Shown here one piece after another: positions 1 to 9,421 of a DNA stretch of 64,000 nucleotides. The translations under genes and the position numbers were made by a program. This DNA is from Pseudomonadota bacterium. GTDB lineage: Bacteria > Pseudomonadota > Gammaproteobacteria > Burkholderiales > Burkholderiaceae_C. The notes under the pieces were generated by a model that was not told where the DNA came from, ran no database searches, and saw only the letters and a list, made by a program, of their open reading frames with translations. The DNA is taken from NCBI GenBank assembly GCA_018241265.1, contig JAFEEF010000007.1, positions 1-64,000 of the forward strand, given 5' to 3'. Position 1 is the first letter of the stretch. Each line of letters begins with the position of its first letter.

Positions 1-921
1 GCCCATCGTGCCGGCGCCGATCACCGCGAGCTTCTTCACGTCGCGCAGCTTTGTTTCGGCCGGCACGTCGGGGATCTTGGTCGTCGCGCGCTCGGCCATG
101 AACGCATGGCGCAGCGACCGGCTTTCGGGCGTGAACATCAGCGCGGTGAAGAGTTCGCGCTCGTGCTTCATGCCGTCGTCGAACTTCATCTTCGCCGATG
201 CGGCCACCGCATCCAGCGCCTTCAGCGGCGCCGGGAAGTTCTTCGACATGCCCGCGACCATGTTGCGCGCGAACTGCAGGTAGGCATCGGCGTTCGGATG
301 CACGACCTTCAGGTTGCGCACCAAGGGCAGCGGCCGCACGTCGGCGACCTTCTTCGCCATGGCGATCGCGGCCTCGACCACGTCGCCGTCGGCGAGCTGG
401 TCGAAGAGCTTCTGGCCGGGCGCCTTCGCGAGCAATTCGCTCTTCACGGTCTCGCCGCTGACGATCATGTTCAGCGCGGTCTCGAGGCCGAGCACGCGCG
501 GCAGCCGCTGCGTGCCGCCGGCGCCGGGCAGGAGGCCGATCTTGACTTCGGGCAGCGCGACCTGCGTACCGGGCGCGACCACGCGGTAATGGCAGCCGAG
601 CGCGAGCTCCAGGCCGCCGCCCATGCAGACGCTGTGGATCGCCGCGACGATGGGCTTGGTGCTCGCTTCGAGGGCGAGGATCACGCTCAGCAGGTTGGGC
701 TCCGCGAGCGCCTTCGGCGTACCGAACTCGCGGATGTCGGCGCCGCCCGAGAACGCCTTGCCGGCGCCGGTGAGCACGATCGCCTGGACCGCGGCATCGC
801 CCATCGCCTTGCCGAGGCTCTCGGTGATGCCGAGCCGCGTCTCGTAGCCGAGGCCGTTGACCGGCGGGTTGTTCAGCGTGATGACGGCAACGTCGCCGCG
901 GACTTCGTAGGTGGCGCTCAT
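1..921 (-). CDS. Fatty-acid oxidation multifunctional enzyme, N-terminal part (enoyl-CoA hydratase / 3-hydroxyacyl-CoA dehydrogenase), cut by window edge
   Basis: The visible 307 residues are the crotonase half of a FadJ/FadB-type enzyme, which hydrates enoyl-CoA and then oxidises 3-hydroxyacyl-CoA in beta-oxidation. Crotonase motifs are FSGGADIREF near residue 57, GGGLELALG near 101 and PEVKIGLLPGAGGTQRLPR near 124, which carry the oxyanion-hole and catalytic acid regions. At about residue 300 the NAD-binding Rossmann motif begins (VIGAGTMG), and the window ends there, so the dehydrogenase half is missing only because of the cut. The start ATG has AGGGG eight bases upstream. The order hydratase-then-dehydrogenase is typical of about 700-residue proteins. 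Whether it is FadJ, FadB or a specialised paralogue cannot be told from this half. Confidence 0.9.
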   Translation of the reverse strand, partial: MSATYEVRGDVAVITLNNPPVNGLGYETRLGITESLGKAMGDAAVQAIVLTGAGKAFSGGADIREFGTPKALAEPNLLSVILALEASTKPIVAAIHSVCMGGGLELALGCHYRVVAPGTQVALPEVKIGLLPGAGGTQRLPRVLGLETALNMIVSGETVKSELLAKAPGQKLFDQLADGDVVEAAIAMAKKVADVRPLPLVRNLKVVHPNADAYLQFARNMVAGMSKNFPAPLKALDAVAASAKMKFDDGMKHERELFTALMFTPESRSLRHAFMAERATTKIPDVPAETKLRDVKKLAVIGAGTMG

Positions 922-1040
922 CGGGATCCCCTGTGGTCTACTTGCAAGCGCGCTTGCACGCGCGAGGCGTCGGCGGAAAAGAACGATCGTTCGATTCTAG
1001 GCGGCTGGTCGAGACCGCGCTTGTCGCTGGCGTGACAACG

Positions 1041-1479
1041 TCAGACCGCGTTGCGCCCGTAGTCCGACAGACGCGTCTGCGCCCAAGCGGCCGTCGAAAC
1101 GAGGTCCGGCTTGTCGGGTGCCCGGATCTGCGACCAGAGCGTATCGGCACGGGGCGACCGGGCGATCGCGTCCAGCGCGGCGCGGATGTCCACTTGTCGC
1201 GACTTCAGCAAACGGCCCAGGTCGGCCTCCGGTACGGGTTCCGGCTTCAGTGTCTCGATCGCCCACCAATCGAACAGGTCGCGCGGCTGGAGGACGTGGC
1301 CTCGATAGAAGAGCTGATTCGATGCTCCAGTGCGAGCATCAGCCGGGTACCACCGCCGAGTCGCGCATGCAGCGGCCGCCCATCCGCTGCGCGTCGGCAA
1401 CGATGACCTGGGCGGTCTGCTGCAACGCGCGCCACGGGCCGGACCGCCGGTGCCGCATGACTTCGTCGCGAGTGGTCAT
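1041..1479 (-). pseudogene. Decayed AbiEii-like nucleotidyltransferase toxin gene (frameshift plus internal deletion)
   Basis: Three pieces of one gene lie in three different frames. The first starts at ATG 1479 (MTTRDEVMRHRRSGPWRALQ) and stops after about 46 residues. The second carries GGGTRLMLALEHRIS, which resembles the substrate-binding 'GGT' block of AbiEii/AbiGii nucleotidyltransferases. The third (NQLFYRGHVLQPRDLFDWWA... to the stop at 1041) resembles the family's C-terminal 'RDLFDLW' block. The stretch expected between the second and third pieces, with the catalytic acidic residues and roughly 100 or more codons, is absent. The ATG overlaps the stop of the upstream small ORF (ATGA), so the two were once translationally coupled. 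The family assignment is from motif memory. Loss of function is strongly suggested by the frame changes. Confidence 0.7.
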
Positions 1480-1763
1480 AACAGGTGCGCGACCGACTGC
1501 TCCCATTGCGGCACGCTGGGCATCGCATCCGCGAGCGACTCGCGGTAGAGATGCTCGACGTGCAAGAGGTCCGCTTCGGCCTCACGCGCACATCGCAGAA
1601 TCAGCGCCGGATCGATTTCGGCGAACAGACTCGAGATCAATGCGCCGGCCTTGCTGTCAATCCGACCAACGGAGCCCTCCTGCAGCGCCTGTGCCAATTG
1701 CTCGCGTGTCAGCACGGCGCCTACGGACGCGTTGAGGTGCTGCACGGCGAGATCGAGGTTCAC
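1476..1763 (-). CDS. Small uncharacterised protein, possible partner of the decayed toxin
   Basis: A 95-residue soluble, mostly helical acidic protein (VNLDLAVQHLNASVGAVLTR...). The GTG start gives a compact protein that begins after the end of livF. The stop TGA overlaps the ATG of the AbiEii-like remnant, the arrangement expected of an antitoxin-toxin pair. No DNA-binding or other family motif is recognised, so the antitoxin role rests only on position. The frame is intact, unlike its neighbour. No convincing ribosome site precedes the GTG, and an upstream start inside the livF end is possible. Confidence 0.55.
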   Translation of the reverse strand: MNLDLAVQHLNASVGAVLTREQLAQALQEGSVGRIDSKAGALISSLFAEIDPALILRCAREAEADLLHVEHLYRESLADAMPSVPQWEQSVAHLL

Positions 1764-1803
1764 GGCGTCTACGATACACCGGCGGTCCTCGCGGTGACAC
1801 CGC

Positions 1804-2499
1804 TCAGACCTCCAGCCACTCCTTGCGCACGTCGGCATTCGCGCGCAGCGTGGCCGGCGAGCCTTCGAAGACGATGCTGCCGTGGCCCATCACGTAGCAG
1901 CGCTCGGAGATCTCCAGCGCGATCGTCAGCTTCTGCTCGACGAGCAGCACCGACACGCCGCGGTTCTTCAGTTCCTTCAGGTACTCGGCGACCAGTTCGA
2001 CGATCTTCGGCGCGAGGCCCTCGGTCGGCTCGTCGATGATGATGAGGTCGGGGTCGCCCATCAGCGTGCGGCACAAGGTCAGCATCTGCTGCTCGCCGCC
2101 CGACAGCACGCCGGCTTCGGTGTGCTCGCGCTCCTTGAGGCGCGGGAACATCTTGTACATGTCGCCGAACGACCAGCGCGGGTTCTTCTTGCTGCGCTTC
2201 TCGCCGAGCAGCAGGTTTTGGTGCACCGTGAGCTTCGGGAAGATGTCGCGGTTCTCCGGCACGTAGCCGATGCCGCGGTGCGCAATGTCGAAGGCGTGCA
2301 TGCCGAGCAGCTCCTGCCCGCGCAAGCGCACCGATCCTTCGCCGCTGACCAGCCCCATGATGGTCTTGACCGTCGTCGACCGCCCTGCCCCGTTGCGCCC
2401 GAGCAGGCTGACGATCTCGCCCTCGCCGACCTTCATGTCGACGCCGTGCAGGATGTGGCTCTTGCCATAGTAGGCGTGCAAGCCCCGGAGTTCCAGCAT
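1804..2499 (-). CDS. livF: Branched-chain amino-acid-type ABC transporter ATP-binding protein, LivF
   Basis: One of two ATPases that drive a Liv-type (HAAT family) importer on the cytoplasmic face. The 231-residue length is normal for LivF. The ABC signature is LSGGEQQM and Walker B is LIIIDEPTEGL. The Walker A loop reads GRNGAGRSTTV, with arginine where lysine is usual. It is the last gene of the minus-strand liv operon, 17 bases after livG. The substrate class, probably an amino acid, amide or carboxylate, cannot be read from the ATPase. Confidence 0.93.
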   Translation of the reverse strand: MLELRGLHAYYGKSHILHGVDMKVGEGEIVSLLGRNGAGRSTTVKTIMGLVSGEGSVRLRGQELLGMHAFDIAHRGIGYVPENRDIFPKLTVHQNLLLGEKRSKKNPRWSFGDMYKMFPRLKEREHTEAGVLSGGEQQMLTLCRTLMGDPDLIIIDEPTEGLAPKIVELVAEYLKELKNRGVSVLLVEQKLTIALEISERCYVMGHGSIVFEGSPATLRANADVRKEWLEV

Positions 2500-2516
2500 G
2501 CCGTTCGCGCCCTTCG

Positions 2517-3293
2517 TCAATGTCCGACCGCGGCCGCCTGCTGATCGGCCAGCACCGAGCCCAGGTAGGCCTCCTGCACGCGCGCGTTGGCGCGTACCTT
2601 GTCCGGCGTGTCGAAGGCGATCACCTCGCCATAGACCAGCACCGCGATCTTGTCCGCCAGGCCGAACACCACGCCCATGTCGTGCTCGACGGTCAGGAGG
2701 GTCTTGCCGATCGTGACCTCGCGGATCAGCTCGATGAAGCGGCTCGTCTCGCTCTTGCTCATGCCGGCCGTCGGCTCGTCGAGCAGGATCACGTTGGCCC
2801 CGCCGGCGATCGTGATGCCGATCTCGAGCGCACGCTGCTCGGCGTAGGTGAGGTTCATCGCCAGCGCGTCGCGCTTGCGCTCGAGCTTGATCATCGTCAG
2901 GAGCTCCTCGGCGCGCGCATTCGCATCCGACAGGCCGGCGAGGAACTTCCAGAACGCATAGCGGTAGCCGAGCGACCACAGCACGCCGCAGCGCAGGTTC
3001 TCGAACACCGACAGGCGCCCGAACAGGTTGCTGATCTGGAAGCTGCGCGCCAGGCCCTGGCGGTTGATTTCGAACGGCTTCAATCCGTCGATGCGCTGGC
3101 CGTCCAGCAGGATCGCGCCGCTCGTGGCGGGGAACCGTCCGCTGATGAGGTTGAACAAGGTCGACTTGCCGGCGCCGTTCGGCCCGATGATCGCGACGCG
3201 CTCGCCGGGCGCGACCGCGAGCGTCGCGCCGCGAATGATCTCGGTCTTGCCGAACGACTTGCGCAGATCCTTGAGCTCCAGGGCGTAGGCCAT
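2517..3293 (-). CDS. livG: Branched-chain amino-acid-type ABC transporter ATP-binding protein, LivG
   Basis: The second ATPase of the importer, 258 residues. Walker A is GPNGAGKST with the normal lysine, followed by the LivG-typical Q-loop region (GLARSFQISNLFGRLS) and Walker B VILLDEPTAGM. The usual LSGG signature is replaced by LTYAEQRALEIG, within the variation of LivG proteins, which commonly read LSYGQQR or similar. ATG 3293 is seven bases from the end of livM. Pairing a normal Walker A here with the arginine form in LivF suggests an asymmetric ATPase pair. Confidence 0.93.
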   Translation of the reverse strand: MAYALELKDLRKSFGKTEIIRGATLAVAPGERVAIIGPNGAGKSTLFNLISGRFPATSGAILLDGQRIDGLKPFEINRQGLARSFQISNLFGRLSVFENLRCGVLWSLGYRYAFWKFLAGLSDANARAEELLTMIKLERKRDALAMNLTYAEQRALEIGITIAGGANVILLDEPTAGMSKSETSRFIELIREVTIGKTLLTVEHDMGVVFGLADKIAVLVYGEVIAFDTPDKVRANARVQEAYLGSVLADQQAAAVGH

Positions 3294-3300
3294 GGCCACC

Positions 3301-4593
3301 TCACGCCGTCTCGCGGCCGCGAATGATCGCCGCGATCTCGCCCTGCACGTCGCCCCAGACGCGCGCATAGCGGCGCCGCACGACTTCGAAGGCCAGCCCG
3401 CCGACGACCAGCACGACCACCGCGCCGATCCAGCTCGACACCTGGTTGGTGTCCAGCGTCAGGCCGACGAATTTCAGCTCGGAGCCGCCGGCGCCTTCCA
3501 GTTGCAGGTGATAGATCATCTCGATGATCGCCGCCAGGCCGAAGAACGCGACCAGGCCGGTGACCCCGAGCAGCGCGTACCAGCCGACCAGCCGCGACAG
3601 CTTGCCGTAGGCCGCGACGCGCACGTTCGTCATGATGATCCCGGCGATGCCGCCCGGCGCGAACATCACCATGAACATGAAGACGAGGCCGAAGTACAGG
3701 TTCCAGGCCTTCGTGATCTCGGACAGCAGCACGAACGCCAGCACCATCAGCACGGCGCCGATGATCGGGCCGAAGAAGAAGGTGGCGCCGCCGAGGAAGG
3801 TGAAGAAGAGGTAGGCGCCGGAGCGGAACGCGCCGACCACCTCGCCGGTCGCGATCTCGAAGTTCAGCGCATACATGCCGCCGGCGATGCCGGCGAACAG
3901 CCCCGCGATGATGAACGAGAAGTAGCGCACCCGCTGGGTGTTGTAGCCGATGAACTCGACGCGTTCCGGGTTGTCGCGCACCGCGTTGAGCATGCGGCCG
4001 AGCGGCGTGCGCGTGAAGGCGTACATCAGCGCGGTGCAGACGAACGTGTAGATCGCGAGCAGGTAGTAGACCTGGATCTGCGGGCCGTAGGTGATGCCCA
4101 TGAACGCCTGGCCCGCGGTGCGGTTGGCGTTGATGCCGGCCTCGCCGCCGAAGAACTCCGGCACCATCAGCGACATCGCGACGACGAGCTCGCCGAGGCC
4201 GAGCGTGATCATCGCGAACGTCGTGCCGGCCTTCTTCGTCGTGATGAAGCCGAGCAACACGGCGAAGAAGATGCCCGACAGCCCGCCGACCAGCGGGATC
4301 AGGCTCATCGGCAGCGGAAAGCCGCCGGCGATCGCCTTCATCGCATGGATGGACATGTAGCTGCCGAGCCCGGTATAGACCGCATGCCCGAAGCTCAGCA
4401 TGCCGCCCTGGCCGAGCAGCATGTTGTACGACAGGCAGGCGACGATCGCGATGCCCATCTGCGACAGCATCGTGATGCCGAGGCCGGTGCGGAAGATCAG
4501 CGGCACGACCGCCAGCACGATCGCACCGATGACCCAGATGACGAGGTCACGCCGGCCGAGGGCGCCGTAGCGATTCTGCTCAAGGGTAGTCAT
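3301..4593 (-). CDS. livM: Branched-chain amino-acid-type ABC transporter permease, LivM
   Basis: A 430-residue inner-membrane permease with many hydrophobic helices. Typical LivM blocks are visible ([21 protein letters not shown] near residue 55, and the cytoplasmic coupling region [22 protein letters not shown] in the middle). It forms the channel with LivH. The start at 4593 gives [17 protein letters not shown] ahead of the first helix. The C-terminal extension past the last conserved helix contains one more hydrophobic segment and a basic tail, so the protein is somewhat longer than the usual 330-400 residues. It is preceded by repeat copy 1 in the gap to livH. Confidence 0.92.
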   Translation of the reverse strand: MTTLEQNRYGALGRRDLVIWVIGAIVLAVVPLIFRTGLGITMLSQMGIAIVACLSYNMLLGQGGMLSFGHAVYTGLGSYMSIHAMKAIAGGFPLPMSLIPLVGGLSGIFFAVLLGFITTKKAGTTFAMITLGLGELVVAMSLMVPEFFGGEAGINANRTAGQAFMGITYGPQIQVYYLLAIYTFVCTALMYAFTRTPLGRMLNAVRDNPERVEFIGYNTQRVRYFSFIIAGLFAGIAGGMYALNFEIATGEVVGAFRSGAYLFFTFLGGATFFFGPIIGAVLMVLAFVLLSEITKAWNLYFGLVFMFMVMFAPGGIAGIIMTNVRVAAYGKLSRLVGWYALLGVTGLVAFFGLAAIIEMIYHLQLEGAGGSELKFVGLTLDTNQVSSWIGAVVVLVVGGLAFEVVRRRYARVWGDVQGEIAAIIRGRETA

Positions 4594-4633
4594 AGAAGTT
4601 GCCCGCGAGCCTCGCATGACACGCCGCACTCCG

Positions 4634-4724
4634 GCCGATCAAGTCTCTTGCGCGGATCCGGCATTGCCGGTCCGCTGCAAGGTCCCCTCGGTGGACGGCG
4701 GAGCGCAGCGGAGACTAGGGGCTC
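4634..4724. repeat. Intergenic repeat family A, copy 1
   Basis: A ~91-bp stretch between livH and livM that matches 5911-6000 at almost every position in its right half (TCGG.GGACGGCGGAGCGCAG, then CGGAGACTAGGGGCTC) and about 80% in its left half. It holds a GGATCCGGCA/TTGCCGGTCC inverted pair and a CCCCT...AGGGG pair, so the transcript could fold. Both copies have the same orientation. It has no coding capacity of its own. Confidence 0.85.
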
Positions 4725-4729
4725 CATTC

Positions 4730-5764
4730 TTATCCCTCGCGCGTGCCCAGCAGGCCCTTGGGCCGGAAGATCAGGATCAACACCAGGAACAGGTACGGCA
4801 GGATGGGCGCGACCTGGGCCAGCGTGAGCTTGACGAGCGAATGGTTGGCCGCCTCCGGACCCGGCACGATGCCGACGGCCGCGAGCAGGTTCAGCATCGA
4901 ATAGTCCATCGCCACCGCGAAGGTCTGGATCACGCCGATCAGCAGCGACGCGAGGAAGGCGCCCGCCAGCGATCCCATGCCGCCGACGACCACCACGACG
5001 AAGATCACCGAGCCCACCGTCGCGGCCATCGCCGGCTCGGTCACGAAGGTCGAGCCGCCGATCACGCCGGCCAGGCCCGCGAGGCCTGCACCGGCGCCGA
5101 ACACCAGCATGAAGACGCGCGGCACGTTGTGGCCGAGCGCCTCGACCATCTCCGGATGGGTCAATGCGCTCTGGATGATCAGGCCGATGCGGGTGCGCGT
5201 CAGCAGCAGCCAGAGCGCCACGAGCATCAGCAGCGCCACCAGCATCATGAAGCCGCGCGTCGCGGGGAACGGCGAGCACACCACGCGCACCGCCGCGTCG
5301 GCGGCCGCGCACATGGCTTGCGGCGCCGCGCCCCACAGCAGATGCATGCCGTCGGCGGACGAATTGACGATCGTGAAGGCCGGCCCGCGCAGCGCGTCGG
5401 GCGGCGAGAACTCGACGGCGGTACGGCCCCAGACGAGCTGCACCAGCTCGAGGACGACGGCCGACAGGCCGAAGGTGATCAGCAGCTCGGGCACGTGGCC
5501 GAACTTGTGCACCCGGCGCAGGCAGTAGCGCTCGAACAGCGCGCCGAGTGCCGCGACGACCAGCGGCGCGAGGACGATACCGGGCCAGAAGCCGGTGATC
5601 CTCGCGATCGAATAGGCGACGTAGGCGCCCAGCATGTAGAAGCTGGCGTGCGCGAAGTTGAGCACGCCCATCATGCTGAAGATCAGCGTGAGCCCGGAGC
5701 TCAGCATGAACAGCAACAGCCCGTAGCTCAGGCCGTTGAGCAGCGATATGGTGAAGAACTCCAT
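4730..5764 (-). CDS. livH: Branched-chain amino-acid-type ABC transporter permease, LivH
   Basis: A 344-residue inner-membrane permease that partners LivM. It opens with the LivH hallmark ([22 protein letters not shown], then [17 protein letters not shown]) and has the coupling region ([24 protein letters not shown]) and the conserved [15 protein letters not shown] near residue 255. An extended periplasmic loop around residues 120-165 makes it longer than the usual ~300 residues. The ATG at 5764 immediately precedes the first helix. It is flanked on both sides by the family A repeats, which separate it from livK and livM. Confidence 0.93.
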   Translation of the reverse strand: MEFFTISLLNGLSYGLLLFMLSSGLTLIFSMMGVLNFAHASFYMLGAYVAYSIARITGFWPGIVLAPLVVAALGALFERYCLRRVHKFGHVPELLITFGLSAVVLELVQLVWGRTAVEFSPPDALRGPAFTIVNSSADGMHLLWGAAPQAMCAAADAAVRVVCSPFPATRGFMMLVALLMLVALWLLLTRTRIGLIIQSALTHPEMVEALGHNVPRVFMLVFGAGAGLAGLAGVIGGSTFVTEPAMAATVGSVIFVVVVVGGMGSLAGAFLASLLIGVIQTFAVAMDYSMLNLLAAVGIVPGPEAANHSLVKLTLAQVAPILPYLFLVLILIFRPKGLLGTREG

Positions 5765-5910
5765 CGTCCGTCGACCGAGCTGGGATGGTGGGCCGTGACG
5801 CCGTCCGGGATCAGGGCGGCGCGGTGCCGGCCCGGCATTCTGTCAGACCGGCGACGATGCAAGTCATCGGCATGCGACCCTGAGCCTGGCTCCGTCTCCG
5901 CTCGATCTCC

Positions 5911-6000
5911 GCCCATCAAGGTCTTGCGTGGAGCCGGCTTTGCCGATCCACTGCAAGGTCCCCTCGGGGGACGGCGGAGCGCAGCGGAGACTAGGGGCTC
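5911..6000. repeat. Intergenic repeat family A, copy 2
   Basis: A ~90-bp match to 4634-4724 in the same orientation, lying between livK and livH. Its last two bases run into the stop codon of livK. Both copies sit in gaps of the same operon and could be mRNA-stability or attenuation elements. The 146 bases between its left edge and livH hold no ORF or other recognisable feature. Confidence 0.85.
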
Positions 6001-7276
6001 ACGCGGACGGCCGCTTCATCTGGCAGCTGGTCGGCGTGCTCGACACGTACGGCGGGTACTCGGCGACCGGCACGAGCGTCATGCCGGTGTTCTCCGGGCT
6101 GTACGGGTACTTGCCGCCGGCCTTCTCCCACTCGGTCATGTAGAGCGTCTGCTGCAGCTGGTGGTCGGTCTTGCGCATCTCGACCTCGCCGCCGAACAGG
6201 CTCGTCAGCTTCATGCCTTCCATCGCGAACGCGACCTTCACCGGGTCGGTCGACTTGGTCTTGGCCATCGCCTCGCCGAGGAACTCGAAGATGCGCACGT
6301 ACGAGCCGGTGTAGAGGTCGTCGTTGTAGCGCTTCTTGAACTCGTCCATCAGCTTCTGCATTTCGCCGCCCGGGTTGTAGTGGGCATAGGCGATCTGGAA
6401 GACGCGACCGGCGCCGTTGGTGCCGAGCGCCGTCGGCGTGCCGGTGACGCCGGTGTAGTAGGTGAAGAACTTGCCGTTGTAGCCGCCCTCGCCGGCCGCC
6501 TTGACGAGCAGCGTCAGGTCCGAGCCCCAGTTGCCGGTGATGACCGCATCGGCACCGGCCGCCTTGATCTTCGCGATGTAGGGCGCGAAATCGCGCACCT
6601 GCGCGAGCGGGTGCAGGTCGTCGCCGACGATCTCGATGTCGGGGCGCTTGCGCTTCAGGTACTCGCGGGCGTACTTGGCGACCTGCTTGCCGTGCGAATA
6701 GTTCTGACCCAGGATGAAGACCTTGTGGATGTCCTTCTGGTCTTTCATGTAGGTCGTCATCGCCTCCATCTTCATCGTCGTGTCGGCGTCGAAGCGGAAG
6801 TGCCAGAAGCTGCACAGGCTGTTCGTGAAGTCGGGGTCGACGGCGGCGTCGTTCAGGTAGACGACTTCCTTGCCGGGATTGCGCTCGTTGTGCTTGTTGA
6901 TCGCATCGATCAGCGCGCTCGCGACCGACGAGCCGTTGCCTTGCATCACGTAGCGGATGCCTTGGTCGATCGCCGAGTTCAGCGCGTTGACGCTCTCGGT
7001 CGGGCTGAGCTTGTTGTCGGTGCTGAGAACCTCGAACTTCACGCCGGCCGGATTGGTGGCGGTGAACTTCTCGGCCAGGAACTGCGACGACTTCAGCTGG
7101 TTGGTGCCGACCGGCGCCATCAGGCCCGACAACGGGTCGATCCACATGATCTTCACCGTCTGGCCGGCGAGCGGCTTGGCTCCGGCCGCCGAGACCGAGC
7201 CGGCGGGCACGGCCAGCGCGGCGCCCAAGGCCACGTTGAACTGCCGGCGATTGATGAGTCTGCGGTCGTACTGCAT
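5999..7276 (-). CDS. Periplasmic substrate-binding protein of the Liv-type ABC importer
   Basis: A 425-residue receptor of the Leu/Ile/Val-binding (Peripla_BP_6) fold. The N-terminus has a paired-arginine stretch ([18 protein letters not shown]) and an Ala-x-Ala-like region near residue 30, which resembles a Tat-type leader. The mature part begins near KTVKIMW-like text ([13 protein letters not shown]). An AGGAG site lies eight bases before ATG 7276. As first gene of the minus-strand operon it probably carries the main promoter, in the gap shared with selO. The ligand is unknown. Receptors of this type bind amino acids, amides, urea or aromatic acids. Confidence 0.9.
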   Translation of the reverse strand: MQYDRRLINRRQFNVALGAALAVPAGSVSAAGAKPLAGQTVKIMWIDPLSGLMAPVGTNQLKSSQFLAEKFTATNPAGVKFEVLSTDNKLSPTESVNALNSAIDQGIRYVMQGNGSSVASALIDAINKHNERNPGKEVVYLNDAAVDPDFTNSLCSFWHFRFDADTTMKMEAMTTYMKDQKDIHKVFILGQNYSHGKQVAKYAREYLKRKRPDIEIVGDDLHPLAQVRDFAPYIAKIKAAGADAVITGNWGSDLTLLVKAAGEGGYNGKFFTYYTGVTGTPTALGTNGAGRVFQIAYAHYNPGGEMQKLMDEFKKRYNDDLYTGSYVRIFEFLGEAMAKTKSTDPVKVAFAMEGMKLTSLFGGEVEMRKTDHQLQQTLYMTEWEKAGGKYPYSPENTGMTLVPVAEYPPYVSSTPTSCQMKRPSA

Positions 7277-7433
7277 GAGCGGTTCTCCTGGGTGGGCACA
7301 AGCGCCAGAAAGGTAGCGGAACTCCTGTTGCGCCCGTTACAGGGACTACCCCAAACGCCCTGTCGCGACCGGGACAAGGTCACGCGTATCCCTACGGCGC
7401 ATGCGCGGCGGACCGCTGGCTACACTGCCCGGC

Positions 7434-8969
7434 ATGGACCGCCTGACCGCCGAAGACGACACGACCATGCGCGCGCAGACCGATGCGCCGCTCGTGTCTG
7501 CGCATGCACCCGCATGGCGCAACCGCTTCCACGCGCTCGGCCCGGCCTTCTATACCGAGCTGCCGGCGCGCGGCCTGCCCGACCCGCACTGGGTCGCACG
7601 CAGCGACGACTGCGCCCGCCTGCTCGGCCTGCCGGACGACTGGGCCGAGCGGCCCGATCTGCAGGCGCTGCAGGTCTTCAGCGGCAATGCGACCTGGGCC
7701 GGCATGCGGCCGCTCGCGAGCGTCTACAGCGGTCATCAGTTCGGCGTCTGGGCCGGTCAGCTGGGCGACGGGCGGGCGCTCTGGCTCGGCGAGGTGGATG
7801 CGCCGTCGGGCACCTTCGAGCTGCAGCTGAAGGGCGCCGGCAAGACGCCCTACTCGCGCATGGGCGATGGCCGCGCGGTGTTGCGTTCGTCGATCCGCGA
7901 GTTCCTCTGCTCCGAGGCGATGCACGGCCTCGGCATACCGACGACGCGGGCACTCTGCATCACCGGCTCGGCACTGCCGGTCCGGCGCGAGACGCTCGAG
8001 ACCGCCGCGGTCGTCACGCGCGTCGCCGAGAGCTTCATCCGCTTCGGCCATTTCGAGCACTTCGCGCACCACGGCCAACCCGAGGCGCTGCGGCAGCTCG
8101 CCGATTTCGTGATCGACCATCACCTGCCCGCCTGCCGCGATGCCGAGCAGCCCTACCACGCGCTGCTCGGCGAGGTCACGCGGCGCACTGCGCGGCTGAT
8201 GGCCGACTGGCAGTCGGTCGGCTTCTGCCACGGCGTGATGAACACCGACAACATGTCGATCCTGGGCTTGACGATCGACTACGGGCCCTACGGCTTCCTC
8301 GATGCCTTCGATCCCGGCCACATCTGCAACCACTCCGACGAGCAAGGCCGCTACGCCTGGGCGCGCCAGCCGCAGATCGGGCTGTGGAACCTGCATGCGC
8401 TCGCGCAGGCGCTGCTGCCGCTGATCGGCGACGGCGATGCGGCGCTCGCGATCCTCGAAACCTACAAGAGCGTCTTCATGGACGCGCTGCTCGCGCGTTG
8501 GCGCGCCAAGCTCGGGCTGGCCGCCGCGGAAGAAGGCGACCACGAGCTGATCGACGCGCTGCTGCGCCGCATGGCGACCGACCGGGTGGACTACACGCTC
8601 GCGTTCCGGCGCCTGGCGTCGTTCAGCACCGCCGACGGCGCGCGCAACGACGCCATGCGCGACCTCTTCATCGACCGCGCCGGCTTCGACGCCTGGGCGC
8701 GCGGCTACGCCGAACGGCTGGCGCACGAGGCGAGCATCGATGCCGAGCGGGCCTTGCGCATGAACCGGGCCAACCCCAAGTTCGTGCTTCGCAACCACCT
8801 GGCCGAAACGGCGATCCGCCGCGCGACCGAGGGCGAGTTCGGCGAGATGGACCGCCTGCTGAAAGTCCTGCAGCGGCCGTACGACGAACATCCGCCCGGC
8901 GCGACCGATGCCGATGCCGGCTTCCCGCCCGAATGGGCGCAGACGATCGAGGTGTCCTGCTCATCATGA
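7434..8969 (+). CDS. selO: Protein adenylyltransferase SelO (YdiU family)
   Basis: SelO is a pseudokinase-fold enzyme that transfers AMP from ATP to Ser/Thr/Tyr of redox proteins. Family blocks are clear: [18 protein letters not shown] near residue 96, [28 protein letters not shown] near 125, and the metal-binding [28 protein letters not shown] near 260. The protein ends in CSS, the cysteine form of the Sec-Ser-Ser end of animal SELENOO. The length of about 511 residues is normal. I chose ATG 7434, which follows a TACACT box, but 7401 and 7467 are alternatives in the same frame. The stop overlaps the ATG of msrB. Confidence 0.95.
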   Translation: MDRLTAEDDTTMRAQTDAPLVSAHAPAWRNRFHALGPAFYTELPARGLPDPHWVARSDDCARLLGLPDDWAERPDLQALQVFSGNATWAGMRPLASVYSGHQFGVWAGQLGDGRALWLGEVDAPSGTFELQLKGAGKTPYSRMGDGRAVLRSSIREFLCSEAMHGLGIPTTRALCITGSALPVRRETLETAAVVTRVAESFIRFGHFEHFAHHGQPEALRQLADFVIDHHLPACRDAEQPYHALLGEVTRRTARLMADWQSVGFCHGVMNTDNMSILGLTIDYGPYGFLDAFDPGHICNHSDEQGRYAWARQPQIGLWNLHALAQALLPLIGDGDAALAILETYKSVFMDALLARWRAKLGLAAAEEGDHELIDALLRRMATDRVDYTLAFRRLASFSTADGARNDAMRDLFIDRAGFDAWARGYAERLAHEASIDAERALRMNRANPKFVLRNHLAETAIRRATEGEFGEMDRLLKVLQRPYDEHPPGATDADAGFPPEWAQTIEVSCSS

Positions 8970-9379
8970 AAGACGACAAGACCTATCCGGTGCAGAAGAC
9001 CGATGCCGAGTGGCGCGAGCAACTCGACCCGATGCAGTACCAGGTCGCGCGGCACGCGGCGACCGAGCGGCCCTTCACCGGCGAATACTGGAACGCGTGG
9101 GACGACGGCCGGTACGACTGCGTCGGCTGCGGCACGCCGCTGTTCGAATCGAAGACCAAGTTCGACGCAGGCTGCGGCTGGCCGAGCTACTACGAGCCGA
9201 TCAACGCCGAAGTCGTCGAGCGCGTCGTCGACAGGAGCCACGGCATGGTGCGCGTCGAAGTGCGCTGCAACCGGTGCGGCTCGCACCTCGGTCACGTCTT
9301 CCCCGACGGGCCGGAACCCACGGGTGAGCGGTTCTGCATCAATTCCGCCGCGATACACTTCGCGCCCAGCAAGGCATAG
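8966..9379 (+). CDS. msrB: Peptide-methionine (R)-S-oxide reductase MsrB
   Basis: Reduces methionine-R-sulfoxide in proteins. At 137 residues it has the complete zinc site (CVGC near residue 52 and CNRCG near 102), the CGWPSYY block, [10 protein letters not shown] and the catalytic cysteine in RFCINS near 124. The ATG overlaps the selO stop (ATGA), so the two are almost certainly co-translated. Both products belong to redox homeostasis of proteins. Confidence 0.97.
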   Translation: MKDDKTYPVQKTDAEWREQLDPMQYQVARHAATERPFTGEYWNAWDDGRYDCVGCGTPLFESKTKFDAGCGWPSYYEPINAEVVERVVDRSHGMVRVEVRCNRCGSHLGHVFPDGPEPTGERFCINSAAIHFAPSKA

Positions 9380-9388
9380 GCAGGTGCC

Positions 9389-9406
9389 GACGCCGGCTGC
9401 GGCGTC
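9389..9406. terminator. Hairpin between msrB and yciB
   Basis: A perfect 7-bp stem (GACGCCG / CGGCGTC) with a GCTG tetraloop, ten bases after the msrB stop. No T-tract follows, so it may only dampen read-through or protect the msrB transcript. Confidence 0.4.
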
Positions 9407-9421
9407 GCACGGCCAGAGTTC

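Noticed and set aside
4634-4724. tRNA or small RNA gene in the foldable repeat
   Set aside because: No cloverleaf or conserved T-loop bases; the second copy argues for a dispersed repeat.
8958-8969. Possible selenocysteine at the SelO C-terminus
   Set aside because: The codon is TGC (Cys), and the following TGA is followed by no SECIS-like hairpin needed for it; it overlaps the msrB start.
4616-9379. A 1587-aa plus-strand open frame across the liv operon and selO
   Set aside because: It is antisense to livH and livK and is in another frame of selO; only its end is real, as MsrB. Arg/His/Ala-rich text marks a GC-driven shadow.
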